Notes: generated from the sequence alone by a model not told the origin. Counted from the first letter of the stretch, positions 1 through 10,223 are shown. The stretch is DNA of 64,000 bases from Polymorphum gilvum SL003B-26A1 (GCF_000192745.1 NC_015259.1:1999001-2063000); one strand, 5' to 3'. Program-made: numbers and translations.

Positions 1-24
1 ACCGACGGGGTCGACCTAGAGCGC

Positions 25-636
25 GTGGCGCCGACCAAGCAGCACGGCTTGCCGCGTTCGGCGATCCGTGTCGGCGAGACCGTGGCCTATCAGACCCGTA
101 CCGAGGTGGTCGGGCTGTTCCATTCTGCGGAACGTCTCGAGCAGGCGGTGGACGATCTGCTCTCCAACGGCTTCGACCGGGCAGACCTCAGTATCCTCGC
201 CAGCGAGGCGGCGGTCGCCGAAAAATTCGCCGGCAAGGTCGTGTCCGTGCGCGAGATCGAGGACAGGCCGGATGTGCCGACCATGGCCTATGTCTCGACC
301 GAATCCGTCGGCGACGCCGAAGGCGCCATCCTCGGCGGCTTCATCTACATCCCGGCCATGATCGGAGCTGCCGCTGTTGTGGCTACGGGCGGCACGCTGG
401 CCGCAGCGATCGCCGCGGTCGCCATCGCGAGCGGGATCGGGGCAGGTTTCGGCGCCCTGCTTGCCGGGATGCTTGGCGACGCCCATGCCGCGACGATCGA
501 GCAGCACCTCCAGCGCGGCGGCCTGCTGTTGTGGGTTCGGGCCAGGGACGGCGCGCATGAGGAGCGCGCGGCAGGGATCCTCCGCGCCGCCGGCGCCGAG
601 GACATCCATTCCCACGCCCTTCCGGCCTTGGTTTGA
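25..636 (+). CDS. conserved hypothetical protein with a Gly/Ala-rich membrane hairpin
   Basis: Function unknown. About 203 residues from the GTG at 25, but the frame is open to base 1, so the true start may lie upstream of the window; another GTG at 79 is also possible. The N-terminal part (motif VVGLFHSAERLEQAVDDL) resembles the small ferredoxin-like fold of general-stress-protein-17M-type proteins, in which a residue pair is used to mix two helices. Residues about 105-155 form a long Gly/Ala-rich hydrophobic stretch that could be a double membrane span. The last 40 residues are soluble and end in a second alpha/beta segment. It is convergent with bpt. The family assignment is by resemblance only. 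Confidence 0.6.
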   Translation: MAPTKQHGLPRSAIRVGETVAYQTRTEVVGLFHSAERLEQAVDDLLSNGFDRADLSILASEAAVAEKFAGKVVSVREIEDRPDVPTMAYVSTESVGDAEGAILGGFIYIPAMIGAAAVVATGGTLAAAIAAVAIASGIGAGFGALLAGMLGDAHAATIEQHLQRGGLLLWVRARDGAHEERAAGILRAAGAEDIHSHALPALV

Positions 637-710
637 CGGGCGCTTCGAGGTCGGTGCGGGGCCGGGAGGCGTCTTGAACCAGCGACTTCGGGCGAGCGAC
701 TGAGGCCCGC

Positions 711-749
711 AAGTCAGGCCAGCAAGTCAGGCCAGCAAGTCAGGCCAGC
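711..749. repeat. three perfect tandem copies of a 13-bp unit overlapping the bpt 3' end
   Basis: The unit AAGTCAGGCCAGC is present three times without mismatch at 711-723, 724-736 and 737-749. The last copy contains the final codons and the TGA of bpt (read on the minus strand), and the two further copies lie just downstream. Because each unit contains the stop codon, expansion or contraction leaves the protein unchanged. This looks like slippage or unequal exchange at a gene end. Confidence 0.95.
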
Positions 750-1483
750 GACCAGCCGTCGGGGCCGAGGTGTTCCTGCGGGCGGAACCGCTCCTTGTAG
801 GCCATCTTGGGCGAGCCATCGACCCAGTAGCCGAGGTAGACGTAGGGCAGGTGCATGCGCCGCGCGCGCTCGATGTGGTCGAGGATCATGAAGGTGCCGA
901 GGCTAAGGTCTCGCCGCTGCGGATCGTAGAAGGAATAGACCATAGACAGCCCGTCCGCCATGCGGTCGGTCAGGGCCACGGCCACGAGGGGGCCGTCACC
1001 GCGTCGGGTGAGGAAACTGTCCGGCCCGCGTCGACGGTACTCGATCACCATGGTCGCGACATGGGTATCCTCGACCATCATGGCATAGTCGAGCACGCTC
1101 ATCTCCGCCATGCCGCCTGCCTCGTGGCGAGCCTGCAGATAGCTCTTGAACAGGTCGTACTGCTCCGACGACGGAGCTGGCGGCAGTTCAGCGCCGATCA
1201 GGCCGGCGCCGAGGCGCCACTGGCGCCTGAACGACCGGGTCCATTCGAAATCGTCGACGCGCACGCGGATCGACACGCAGGCCCGGCAGCCTTCGCAGGC
1301 TGGTCGGTAGGCGATGTTCTGGCTGCGCCGGAAGCCGCCCTGGGTCAGGATGTCGTTCATGGCGACCGCCTGATGTCCGACCAGATGCGTGAACACCTTC
1401 CTTTCCTGCCTGCCGTCCAGATAGGGGCAGGGTGCGGGTGCGGTCAGGTAGAACTGCGGGTGGTCGATCGAGTGGCGGGTCAC
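740..1483 (-). CDS. bpt: aspartate/glutamate leucyltransferase (bacterial arginyltransferase-like)
   Basis: Cytosolic aminoacyl-tRNA-protein transferase that attaches leucine from Leu-tRNA to N-terminal Asp or Glu, marking proteins for ClpS/ClpAP (N-degron pathway). The 247 residues match the usual length for Bpt. The N-terminal domain carries the Cys-rich signature ([15 protein letters not shown]) of the ATE N-terminal domain. The C-terminal GNAT-like domain includes [18 protein letters not shown], a hallmark of the family. The start is GTG at 1483 without a strong ribosome site. The gene follows the SLC13 transporter by 30 bp on the same strand. The 3' end lies in a 13-bp tandem repeat. Family assignment is secure; leucyl rather than arginyl specificity is inferred from the Bpt subfamily. 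Confidence 0.93.
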   Translation of the reverse strand: MTRHSIDHPQFYLTAPAPCPYLDGRQERKVFTHLVGHQAVAMNDILTQGGFRRSQNIAYRPACEGCRACVSIRVRVDDFEWTRSFRRQWRLGAGLIGAELPPAPSSEQYDLFKSYLQARHEAGGMAEMSVLDYAMMVEDTHVATMVIEYRRRGPDSFLTRRGDGPLVAVALTDRMADGLSMVYSFYDPQRRDLSLGTFMILDHIERARRMHLPYVYLGYWVDGSPKMAYKERFRPQEHLGPDGWSLA

Positions 1484-1513
1484 GTCCGTTGTCCGGTTGG
1501 GGCGTCCAAACTT

Positions 1514-3343
1514 TTATAACCCATAATACCATGGCGCCACGACCGAGAAGGTCAACCAAAGAATGAGCGCGAGAGGCGTTCCCGCCAACATGAAGTCGGA
1601 AAACCGGTAGTGACCCGGGCCCATGACAATCAGGTTGGTCTGATAGCCGATCGGGGTGGCGAAGGAACAGTTGGCGGCCAGGATGATGCAGACGACAAAG
1701 GCTTCAGGAGGCAGGCCGCTCTGGTTGGCGATGCCGACGGCAATCGGCGTGAACAGCACGGCGGCGGCGTTGTTCGACAGGAAATTGGTCAGCACCATGA
1801 CCAGGAAGAACAAGGCCGACAGCACGATCGCCGGACTCTGGCCGTTGAGCAGATCGACCAGCGACGAGGCAATGTAGAGGGCGCCGCCGGTCCCCTCCAG
1901 CGCCGTGGCGGCGGCGATGGAGGCCCCGACCAGCATGAAGATCCGGCTGTCGATCGCCCGCAGTGCCTGTCGCACGTTGAGGCAGCCGCTGACGACCATG
2001 GCGAAGGTGCCGGCGACGGCGGCGGTAACGATGGGAACCAGGCCGCTGGCGGCAGCCGCGACGACCAGCGTGAAGATGACAAGAGCGCGCGGCGCGAACC
2101 GGCGCCTCGGCACCTCGGCCGTCGACCAGTCGAGCAGCAGGACATCGCGGTTGCCGCGCAGTCGCTCGATGTCGCGCTGATGCGCGGCCAGCAGCAGGAC
2201 GTCGCCGGCCTCGAGGCGGATGGCGTTCATGGCCATGCGCGGCATGCGGCTGCGCCGCTGGATGCCCATGACGACGCATCCGGTCTCGGCATGGAAGCCG
2301 GATTGCGCCAGCGTGCGTCCGATCAGCCGCGAGGCCGGCGCGACGACGGCTTCGGCCAGGGTGACGGAGCCGGGCAGCGGCGCGTGCTGCTCGCTGCCCT
2401 CGCCGGGCGCGGCGCCGTCCGGAGCCATGATCGGCTGGCGCTGCGACAGGGCCCGGGCGAGCGCATTGCGGGTGGCCGCCACGATCACGGTGTCGCCGGG
2501 CGACAGGACAACGTTCTCGTAGGGGGGCAGGATCGGCTGCTCGCCGCGCTGGACGAGGCGGACGGTCATGTCCTTCAGTGCGGGAAACATGCCCGACACC
2601 GAGGCCGCGCCGACCAGCGGATGGCCGTAGGTGATCTCGATCTGGGCGATGAACTGCTTGCCGGAGGTTCCCTTCACCTCGTCGGCCATGGTCTGGCGCG
2701 GCTTGAGCAGACGCGGCATGACGAACAGCACGTACAGGATGCCGGTGCTGCCGACCAGCAACGCGATCGGCGTGAAGGAGAAGAACTGCAGCCTGAGATC
2801 GGTCGATTGGGCGGCGACGTCGGCGACGAGCAGATTGGTCGAGGAACCGATCAGCGTGGTCATGCCGCCAAGGATGGTGATGAAGGACAGTGGCATCAGC
2901 ACCCGCGAGGCCGACATGCCCATCGTCGCCGCCACGGCACTGAGGATCGGCAGGAACATCACCACGACCGGCGTGTTGTTCAAGAACGCGCTCAGGGCGC
3001 CGACGCCGACGAGCAGGGGAACGATCGCGAGGCTCGTGCGCCCCCGTGTCAGGCGCACGATGAACTGCGCCGGCTTGTCGAGGGCGTCGGTCTGGAACAG
3101 TCCCTGTCCGATGATCAGCAGGCAGATCACCGTGATGAGCGCAGGATTGGCGAAGCCCTGGAGGAAATCCGTCGGGGCTACCGGCTTCTGGATCCCGTCG
3201 GGAAAGAGCGTGAATATCGCCATAAGGGCGACGACGGAACCGAGCGCAACGACCTCAATGGCAAAGCGCTCGAGAGCATAGAGAACAATTGTCGATGCGA
3301 TCACCAGAAAGGTGAGCGCCATCGGAATATCGATTGGTTGCAT
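1514..3343 (-). CDS. SLC13/DASS family permease with two RCK_C domains
   Basis: Inner-membrane transporter of 609 residues. The order is membrane segments (about 1-205), two cytosolic RCK_C/TrkA-C type domains (about 215-300 and 315-405), then a second membrane block (about 415-609). The motifs SAFLNNTPVVVMFLPI and TNFLSNNAAAVLFTPIA are the paired SNT-like loops of divalent-anion:sodium symporters. This architecture is typical of bacterial SLC13 proteins of about 600 residues, annotated variously for sulfate, dicarboxylates or other anions. Nothing in the neighbourhood fixes the substrate. The start is ATG at 3343. A long antisense open frame across it is a GC artefact. Confidence 0.9.
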   Translation of the reverse strand: MQPIDIPMALTFLVIASTIVLYALERFAIEVVALGSVVALMAIFTLFPDGIQKPVAPTDFLQGFANPALITVICLLIIGQGLFQTDALDKPAQFIVRLTRGRTSLAIVPLLVGVGALSAFLNNTPVVVMFLPILSAVAATMGMSASRVLMPLSFITILGGMTTLIGSSTNLLVADVAAQSTDLRLQFFSFTPIALLVGSTGILYVLFVMPRLLKPRQTMADEVKGTSGKQFIAQIEITYGHPLVGAASVSGMFPALKDMTVRLVQRGEQPILPPYENVVLSPGDTVIVAATRNALARALSQRQPIMAPDGAAPGEGSEQHAPLPGSVTLAEAVVAPASRLIGRTLAQSGFHAETGCVVMGIQRRSRMPRMAMNAIRLEAGDVLLLAAHQRDIERLRGNRDVLLLDWSTAEVPRRRFAPRALVIFTLVVAAAASGLVPIVTAAVAGTFAMVVSGCLNVRQALRAIDSRIFMLVGASIAAATALEGTGGALYIASSLVDLLNGQSPAIVLSALFFLVMVLTNFLSNNAAAVLFTPIAVGIANQSGLPPEAFVVCIILAANCSFATPIGYQTNLIVMGPGHYRFSDFMLAGTPLALILWLTFSVVAPWYYGL

Positions 3344-3471
3344 ATACTTGTCCGAATGGCCTCAAGCCATCGCACCATAGTGCATCGCGGCGCGGAAATG
3401 AATGGCGTCGAAAGCACGGCGGGGCGGCCGTTGCCGGCCATCCGGCACCGCCCGCAGCTGCGGGCGGGCGA

Positions 3472-3960
3472 TCAGTTGCGCGCGGACGGCGCGTTTACCA
3501 CCAGGGTGCCGAGGATCAGGTCGTGCAGCAGCCGCTTGCGGTCGCTCAACAGCGACACGAGCAGCACGAGCGGCGTCAGCAGCGTGACCGACACCCAGAA
3601 CGTAAGCGCATGCATGGCGGCGAGCAGCGGATAGGGCCTTGCACCATACCACAGACGCATTTCGAGGCCCATGGCACGCATGCCAGGCGTCGCCGCGTTT
3701 CGGCCGCCGAGGGTGAAGGCCGTGTAGATCAGCGCGACCGCCTGCCACAGGAAGGCATAGAAGAACCAGGCGAGGCCGAGGGTGAAGATGCCGAGGAAAA
3801 ACACCAGGATGCCGGCCGCGAAGGTCAGCACGGCGATCGCCAGCACGTCGATGCAGAAGGCGAACACGCGCTTCGTGCGCACGCCCTCGAACAACTCGGG
3901 ACGGATGAGAGGATCGAACGCGTCGCGTCGCGGTTCGCCCAGGCTCGTATCGTAGGTCAC
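3472..3960 (-). CDS. RDD family membrane protein
   Basis: About 162 residues with four hydrophobic segments. The family name-giving residues are visible: an Arg in the first helix region (KRVFAFCIDVLAI), and Asp residues near the C-terminus (DRKRLLHDLILGTLVV), a typical RDD ending. RDD proteins are small inner-membrane proteins of mostly unknown function; some have been linked to ion or Na+/H+ transport. I chose GTG 3960 because AAGGAGA lies five bases upstream. An in-frame ATG 27 bases further up has no such site. It lies between the SLC13 gene and threonine ammonia-lyase, all on the same strand. Confidence 0.88.
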   Translation of the reverse strand: MTYDTSLGEPRRDAFDPLIRPELFEGVRTKRVFAFCIDVLAIAVLTFAAGILVFFLGIFTLGLAWFFYAFLWQAVALIYTAFTLGGRNAATPGMRAMGLEMRLWYGARPYPLLAAMHALTFWVSVTLLTPLVLLVSLLSDRKRLLHDLILGTLVVNAPSARN

Positions 3961-4019
3961 GGCGGTCTCCTTCGGTCGGCGACACATGTAGGAAGCGCGC
4001 GGCTACGCCGCAATCGGCC

Positions 4020-5261
4020 TCAGTCGATCGCCTCCGCGACATCCATCAGGCGCACAGCGTAGCCCTTGTCCTCCAGCGCGGCGACGATCCTTCGGCCATG
4101 CGCGGCGTCGAAGGTCTCGAAGGTGACGTCGAGCGTGGCGCCCTTGGCCGGCACGTTGAGAAATAGGCGGTGGTGGGAGACGTCGACGACATTGCCACCC
4201 ATCCGACCGATCAGCGTGGTGATCTCACCGAGCACGCCGGGTCGGTCCGGGGTGTCGATTCGGACCGATACCAGCCGCCCGTCGCGGGCGAGTTCCCGGA
4301 TCACGATCGATGACAACAGGCGCGGGTCGATGTTGCCGCCGCACAGCACCAGGCCGACCCTGCGGCCGCGGAAGCGTTCCGGCTCGCCGATCAGCGCGGC
4401 AAGGCCCGCGGCACCGGCCCCCTCCGCCAGGGTCTTCTGCAGCGTCAGATAGGCGTTGATCGCCCGCTCGATGGCGCTTTCTTCGGCGAGCAGGATGTCG
4501 TCGACCAGCCGCTCGACGACTGCGCGCGTGAGCGTGCCGACGTCCTTGACGGCGATGCCCTCGGCGATCGTCGGGCCGCCGCAGGCGACGTCCTTGCCGT
4601 GGATCGCTCCCCACATGGAGGGATAAAGCTTCGCCTCGACGCCGATCACCGACAGCGACGGCTTCAGCGCCTTGGCCGCGACGGCAATGCCGGAGATCAA
4701 TCCGCCGCCGCCGATCGGCACGACCAGCGTGTCGAGGTCGGGCGCCTCGGCGAGCATTTCCAGGGCAATGGTGCCCTGGCCGCGGATGACGTGGAGATCG
4801 TCGTAGGGATGTACCCAGGCGAGGCCCCGTTCGTCGGCCAACGCCTGCGCTCTGGCGCGCGCCTCGGCGAGCGTGTCACCGGCAAGCACGACCTCGGCGC
4901 CGTAGTCGCGCGTCGCGGTTATCTTCACGAACGGCGTCGGCTCCGGCATGACGATGGTGGCGGGAATGCCGAGCCGGCCGGCGTGACAGGCGACGGCCTG
5001 GGCGTGGTTGCCGGCCGACATGGCGATGACCCCACGCCGGCGCTCGGCCTCGCTCAGGGACAGCAGCTTGACCAGCGCGCCACGTTCCTTGAACGCGCCC
5101 GTGACCTGCATGTTCTCGTACTTGACCACGATGTCGGCGCCGGTCAGCGCCGATAGCTTGGGCGCCGGCAGGCAGGGCGTGCGCAGCACCGCCCCGTCGA
5201 TGAGACGAGCGGCGTCCTCGATGTCGGCGAGGCTGATCGGCGGAAGGGACGACAGCGCCAT
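4020..5261 (-). CDS. ilvA: threonine ammonia-lyase (threonine dehydratase), ACT-containing
   Basis: PLP enzyme converting threonine to 2-oxobutanoate and ammonia. It has 413 residues. The PLP lysine is K58 in QVTGAFKERGA, the phosphate-binding glycine loop is PIGGGGLISG (about residue 185), and the C-terminal 80 residues (VSVRIDTPDRPGVLGEI...) form one ACT domain. A single ACT domain and about 410 residues match the shorter form (also called TdcB- or IlvA-like, NCBI style 'threonine ammonia-lyase'). I therefore cannot say whether it is biosynthetic or catabolic, and the gene symbol is tentative. The ATG at 5261 is the natural start. The frame stays open through hemB in antisense register, but that is not coding. 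It lies 44 bp downstream of hemB. Confidence 0.92.
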   Translation of the reverse strand: MALSSLPPISLADIEDAARLIDGAVLRTPCLPAPKLSALTGADIVVKYENMQVTGAFKERGALVKLLSLSEAERRRGVIAMSAGNHAQAVACHAGRLGIPATIVMPEPTPFVKITATRDYGAEVVLAGDTLAEARARAQALADERGLAWVHPYDDLHVIRGQGTIALEMLAEAPDLDTLVVPIGGGGLISGIAVAAKALKPSLSVIGVEAKLYPSMWGAIHGKDVACGGPTIAEGIAVKDVGTLTRAVVERLVDDILLAEESAIERAINAYLTLQKTLAEGAGAAGLAALIGEPERFRGRRVGLVLCGGNIDPRLLSSIVIRELARDGRLVSVRIDTPDRPGVLGEITTLIGRMGGNVVDVSHHRLFLNVPAKGATLDVTFETFDAAHGRRIVAALEDKGYAVRLMDVAEAID

Positions 5262-5305
5262 GGCGGGCCTCTGGCCGGTGCGGAGGGAGCGTGCGGGCGC
5301 CGTGG

Positions 5306-6391
<1,086 letters not shown>

Positions 6392-6472
6392 CTAGCAACA
6401 GCGGCGGCCGGACGCCAGCCTGCGGGACGGATGGTCGCAATACCGCGAAAGGATGATAGAATACCTCGTAAA

Positions 6473-6488
6473 TTGACGTTAACGTCAA
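6473..6488. promoter_or_regulatory. perfect 16-bp palindrome, candidate LiuR-type operator
   Basis: TTGACGTTAACGTCAA is an exact palindrome lying 112 bp before the GTG of the isobutyryl-CoA dehydrogenase gene and 130 bp from the divergent hemB start. The sequence resembles the palindrome recognised by LiuR, the MerR-family regulator of branched-chain amino acid degradation in proteobacteria, and the downstream operon degrades valine. The palindrome is seen directly; the regulator is inferred, and no liuR gene is in the window. Otherwise the 6344-6600 interval shows no gene. Confidence 0.6.
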
Positions 6489-6600
6489 AACGCGTTAATC
6501 CGATCCGCGACGGTCAGGTCCGGTGCGAGGAGCGGATGCCGGACTGCCGGGGCGGCTGGCCGGGAAGCCCGGCCAAAGAAGCGGGTCAGGGAGGTCGGTC

Positions 6601-7740
6601 GTGGAGTTTTCGCTGAGCGAGGAACAGCGCGCCTTTCAACAGGTTGCGGCGGATTTCGCGCGCGACGAGATGGAACCCCATGCGCGCGAATGGGACGAGA
6701 AGAGTCACTTCCCCGTCGACACGCTGCGCAAGGCGGCTGCGCTCGGCTTCGGCGGCATCTACGTGCGCGACGACGTCGGCGGTTCGGGCCTGTCTCGACT
6801 GGACGCGGCTCTGATCTTCGAGGAACTGTCCAAGGGCTGCACGTCGACCGCCGCCTACATCTCGATCCACAACATGGCGGCGTGGATGATCGATACCTAT
6901 GGCAGCGACGAGTTGCGGCGGAAATACCTGCCGGACCTTTGCGCCATGACGACCTTCGCCAGCTATTGCCTGACCGAACCGGGGTCGGGATCGGATGCGG
7001 CCTCCCTGCGCACCCGGGCGGTGGCCGACGGCGATCACTACGTCCTCAACGGCTCCAAGGCGTTCATCTCCGGCGGCGGCACCTCCGACGTCTATGTCGT
7101 CATGGCGCGCACCGGCGGCGAGGGCCCGAAGGGCATTTCCTGTCTGGTGGTGGAGAAGGGCACGCCGGGGCTTTCTTTCGGCGCCCAGGAAGTCAAGCTC
7201 GGCTGGAAGAGCCAGCCGACCGCGCAGGTCAATTTCGAGGATTGCCGCGTGCCCAAGGCCAATCTGGTCGGGACGGAAGGCGAGGGTTTCAGGATCGCCA
7301 TGGCCGGCCTCGACGGTGGCCGGCTCAACATCGGCGCCTGCTCGCTTGGCGCCGCCCAGACCTGCCTCGAGCGCGCCGTCGCCTACATGAAGGAGCGCCG
7401 CCAGTTCGGTCGCGCGCTCGCCGAGTTCCAGGCGCTGCAGTTCCGCCTCGCCGACATGGCGACCGAACTGGAGGCCGCTCGCCTGCTGCTGCACAAGGCC
7501 GCCGTGCTTGTCGATGCGAAGGCGCCGGAGGCGACGCGCACCGCCGCCATGGCCAAGCGGCTGGCCACGGACGTCGGCTTCACGGTGGTCAACGAGGCCC
7601 TGCAGATGCATGGCGGCTACGGCTACCTGCGCGACTATCCGATCGAGCGTTTCCTGCGCGACGTGCGCGTGCACCAGATCCTGGAAGGCACCAACGAGAT
7701 CATGCGCCTGATCGTCGCCCGCGACCTGATCGGCCGCTGA
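6601..7740 (+). CDS. isobutyryl-CoA dehydrogenase (acyl-CoA dehydrogenase family)
   Basis: FAD enzyme that oxidises isobutyryl-CoA to methacrylyl-CoA in valine degradation; electrons pass to ETF. The family is clear from [13 protein letters not shown] (FAD/substrate loop) and [18 protein letters not shown]. The catalytic base is probably E362 in [13 protein letters not shown]. At 379 residues it has normal ACAD length. I chose GTG 6601 because CAGGGAGGT sits five bases upstream; an earlier ATG at 6523 would add 26 residues without ACAD similarity. Isobutyryl specificity is inferred from the next genes (3-hydroxyisobutyryl-CoA hydrolase and mmsB). First gene of the operon behind the palindrome at 6473. 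Confidence 0.9.
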   Translation: MEFSLSEEQRAFQQVAADFARDEMEPHAREWDEKSHFPVDTLRKAAALGFGGIYVRDDVGGSGLSRLDAALIFEELSKGCTSTAAYISIHNMAAWMIDTYGSDELRRKYLPDLCAMTTFASYCLTEPGSGSDAASLRTRAVADGDHYVLNGSKAFISGGGTSDVYVVMARTGGEGPKGISCLVVEKGTPGLSFGAQEVKLGWKSQPTAQVNFEDCRVPKANLVGTEGEGFRIAMAGLDGGRLNIGACSLGAAQTCLERAVAYMKERRQFGRALAEFQALQFRLADMATELEAARLLLHKAAVLVDAKAPEATRTAAMAKRLATDVGFTVVNEALQMHGGYGYLRDYPIERFLRDVRVHQILEGTNEIMRLIVARDLIGR

Positions 7741-7767
7741 CCACCGAAGACACGACGGAGCGAGACC

Positions 7768-8817
7768 GTGACCGACGAGGTGCTTTTCGAGATTCGGGGC
7801 CGAGCCGGCTTCATCACCCTGAACCGGTCGGCGGCGCTCAACGCGCTGACGCTCGCCATGGTGCGGGCGATGGCCGAGCGGCTCGATGCCTGGGCCCGTG
7901 ACGACAGCATCGCCCATGTCGTCGTGCGCGGCGCCGGCGGGAAGGCCTTCTGCGCCGGCGGCGACATCCGCAGGATCTACGAGATGGGCAAGGCTGGCGA
8001 CCCGCACCAGGTCGACTTCTTCGCCGAGGAATATCGCCTCAACGCGCAGATCAAGGCGTTCTCCAAGCCCTATGTCTCCCTGATCGACGGCATCGTCATG
8101 GGCGGCGGCGTCGGCATCTCGGTGCACGGCAGCCACCGCCTTGGCACCGAGCGGCTGACCTTCGCCATGCCGGAGACCGGTATCGGCTTCTTCCCCGACG
8201 TCGGCGGCACCTACGTCCTGCCGCGCATGCCGCGCGCCAGCGGCATCTGGTGCGCGCTGACCGCCGGACGCATGAAGCAGGCCGACGCGCTGTGGTCCGG
8301 CGTGCTGACCCATGCGGTGCACGCGGCCGACCTCGACGCCATCGAGACGGCGCTCGCGGAGGCGGCGGACGTCGACGCGGCGCTCGCGCCCTTCGCCGCG
8401 GATCCCGGCCCGGCGCCGATCCTCGACACCGCGGAGGAGATGGAGGCGGCCTTTTCCCGCGACAGCCTCGCGGGCATCCTCGCTGCCCTGCAGGCCTCCG
8501 GCTCCGATTTCGCCGTGGCGACCCTGAAGACCTTGGCTGCCCGCTCGCCGACCAGCGTCGCCATCGCCTTCGAGCAGATGCGGCGCGGCCGGAATCTCGA
8601 TTTCGCCGGCTGCATGAGGCTTGAGTTCCGGATCGTCAACCGCATCCTCAGGGAACACGACTTCTACGAGGGCGTCCGCGCGGTGCTGATTGACAAGGAC
8701 AATGCTCCCCGCTGGCGGCCCTCGTCCTTCGACGCGGTGGACAGCGCGGCGCTCGCGGCGTATTTCGAGGAGCCCGCCTGCGGCGACCTCGTCCTTGCCC
8801 GAGAAGGCCCGCCATGA
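7768..8817 (+). CDS. 3-hydroxyisobutyryl-CoA hydrolase (crotonase superfamily)
   Basis: Hydrolyses 3-hydroxyisobutyryl-CoA to 3-hydroxyisobutyrate and CoA, the step between enoyl-CoA hydration and MmsB in valine catabolism. The 349 residues exceed a plain enoyl-CoA hydratase (about 260) and fit the HIBCH subfamily. It shows the oxyanion region KAFCAGGDIRRIYE and the HIBCH-type stretch IVMGGGVGISVHG followed by MPETGIGFFPDVGGTYVL. The GTG start at 7768 follows the dehydrogenase by 27 bp. The stop overlaps the next start (ATGA at 8814), so translation is probably coupled. Some relatives are annotated enoyl-CoA hydratase; context favours the hydrolase. Confidence 0.92.
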   Translation: MTDEVLFEIRGRAGFITLNRSAALNALTLAMVRAMAERLDAWARDDSIAHVVVRGAGGKAFCAGGDIRRIYEMGKAGDPHQVDFFAEEYRLNAQIKAFSKPYVSLIDGIVMGGGVGISVHGSHRLGTERLTFAMPETGIGFFPDVGGTYVLPRMPRASGIWCALTAGRMKQADALWSGVLTHAVHAADLDAIETALAEAADVDAALAPFAADPGPAPILDTAEEMEAAFSRDSLAGILAALQASGSDFAVATLKTLAARSPTSVAIAFEQMRRGRNLDFAGCMRLEFRIVNRILREHDFYEGVRAVLIDKDNAPRWRPSSFDAVDSAALAAYFEEPACGDLVLAREGPP

Positions 8818-9227
8818 TCGTCACCTTCCAGGACCTGATCAAGAACCGCCCGCCCTGGGGCGGCATTCTCATCTGGTACCTGCGCCTCATTGCGCTGCTG
8901 CTGCTCGGCGGCGGCATCATCCACTGGGCGCGCATCGTCGGCTTCATGCCCTGGCGCGGCGTTTGGTTCTGGGACATGCCGGTCGAATGGCAGACGGCGA
9001 CAGTGTTCTTCGCCGTGCTCGACCTGGTCGCGGCGATCGGCCTGTGGCTGGCGGTGTCTTGGGGCACCGTCATGTGGCTGTTTCGTGCGCTCAGCCAGAT
9101 CGTCATGCACACGGCCTTTGCCGACGTCTTCGGCCGCCGGCCCTACGAGATTTCGTTCTACATGATCACCATCGCGATCTATCTGCTGCTCCTCTACCTG
9201 ATGGAGCGGGAGAACAGGTCGACCTGA
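8814..9227 (+). CDS. four-helix membrane protein inside the valine operon (DUF6163-like)
   Basis: About 137 residues with four predicted membrane helices (roughly residues 20-40, 62-82, 87-105, 115-132) and short charged ends. I do not know its function. It resembles small hypothetical membrane proteins of Hyphomicrobiales labelled DUF6163, but I am not certain. It shares four bases with the hydrolase stop and precedes mmsB by 65 bp, so it is transcribed within the valine-degradation operon. There is no signal peptide or catalytic motif. A role linked to valine metabolism would be guilt by association only. Confidence 0.75.
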   Translation: MIVTFQDLIKNRPPWGGILIWYLRLIALLLLGGGIIHWARIVGFMPWRGVWFWDMPVEWQTATVFFAVLDLVAAIGLWLAVSWGTVMWLFRALSQIVMHTAFADVFGRRPYEISFYMITIAIYLLLLYLMERENRST

Positions 9228-9292
9228 CAACGGGCAAGCACAGTCAGCCGCAGGGCCGCTCACGGCTCCGGCGCGTTCGGGAGGAACCTGTC

Positions 9293-10183
9293 ATGGCGTC
9301 AATCGGATTTGTCGGTCTCGGCAACATGGGTGGGCCGATGGCGGCCAATCTGATCTCGGCGGGTCATGCCGTCACCGGCTTCGACCTGTCCCAGGCTGCG
9401 CGTGACCGTCTGAAGGAGGTCGGCGGCACGCCTGCCGACAACGTCGCCGAGGCGGTCTACAGGGCCGACGTGGTGGTGACCATGCTGCCCGCCGGCAAGC
9501 ATGTGCGCGCCGTCTACACCGGACCCGACGGGATCCTGGAAAACGCCCGGCCGGGCACGCTGCTGATCGACAGTTCCACTATCGACGTCGACAGCGCCCG
9601 CGCGGTCGCCCACGCCGCCGCCGAAGCCGGCATGGCGATGATCGACGCGCCGGTGTCCGGCGGGGTGGGCGGTGCGACGGCCGGCACGCTCACCTTCATG
9701 GTCGGCGGCGAGGCCGAGGCCTTCGAGCGCGCCAGACCCTTCCTTCAGGCCATGGGCAAGACGATCGTCCATGCCGGCGGCTCGGGAACCGGCCAGGCCG
9801 CCAAGATCTGCAACAACATGATCCTCGGCATTTCGATGATCGCAGTCAGCGAGGCCTTCGTGCTGGCCGAGCGCCTCGGCCTCGACGCCCAGAAGCTGTT
9901 CGACATCTCGTCCACCGCCTCGGGCCAGTGCTGGTCGCTGACGACCTACTGTCCGGTGCCCGGTCCGGTGCCGAGCTCGCCGGCCAACCGCGACTACCAG
10001 CCCGGCTTCGCAGCGCAGATGATGTTGAAGGACCTGAAGCTCGCCCAGGAGGCGGCCCAGTCCAGCGGCGCCTCGACGCCGCTCGGCGCACAGGCGTCGA
10101 CGCTCTACAACCTGTTCTGCAACGCCGGCAATGCGGATGTGGACTTCTCCGGGATCGTCCGCTTCCTGCGTGGTCAGTCGTAA
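9293..10183 (+). CDS. mmsB: 3-hydroxyisobutyrate dehydrogenase
   Basis: Oxidises 3-hydroxyisobutyrate to methylmalonate semialdehyde with NAD+, continuing valine degradation. The 296 residues are the usual length. The Rossmann motif GFVGLGNMGGPMA is at residues 5-17, the substrate-binding signature DAPVSGGVGGA at about 118-128, and the catalytic lysine is K171 in GQAAKICNNM. The start is ATG 9293 with GGGAGGA nine bases upstream; longer in-frame extensions back to 8690 overlap known genes and are not coding. Last gene of the operon. The semialdehyde dehydrogenase (mmsA) is not in the window. Confidence 0.95.
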   Translation: MASIGFVGLGNMGGPMAANLISAGHAVTGFDLSQAARDRLKEVGGTPADNVAEAVYRADVVVTMLPAGKHVRAVYTGPDGILENARPGTLLIDSSTIDVDSARAVAHAAAEAGMAMIDAPVSGGVGGATAGTLTFMVGGEAEAFERARPFLQAMGKTIVHAGGSGTGQAAKICNNMILGISMIAVSEAFVLAERLGLDAQKLFDISSTASGQCWSLTTYCPVPGPVPSSPANRDYQPGFAAQMMLKDLKLAQEAAQSSGASTPLGAQASTLYNLFCNAGNADVDFSGIVRFLRGQS

Positions 10184-10223
10184 CCGAAGACTTAACGGTG
10201 TGCTGCAACCTCTCGTCGAATTT

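Noticed and set aside
1610-3634. A long open frame on the plus strand opposite the SLC13 gene
   Set aside because: Its translation is dominated by Arg, Gly, Asp, Gln and His in a pattern expected from antisense to a GC-rich membrane gene. It has no family match, and the minus-strand gene explains the sequence.
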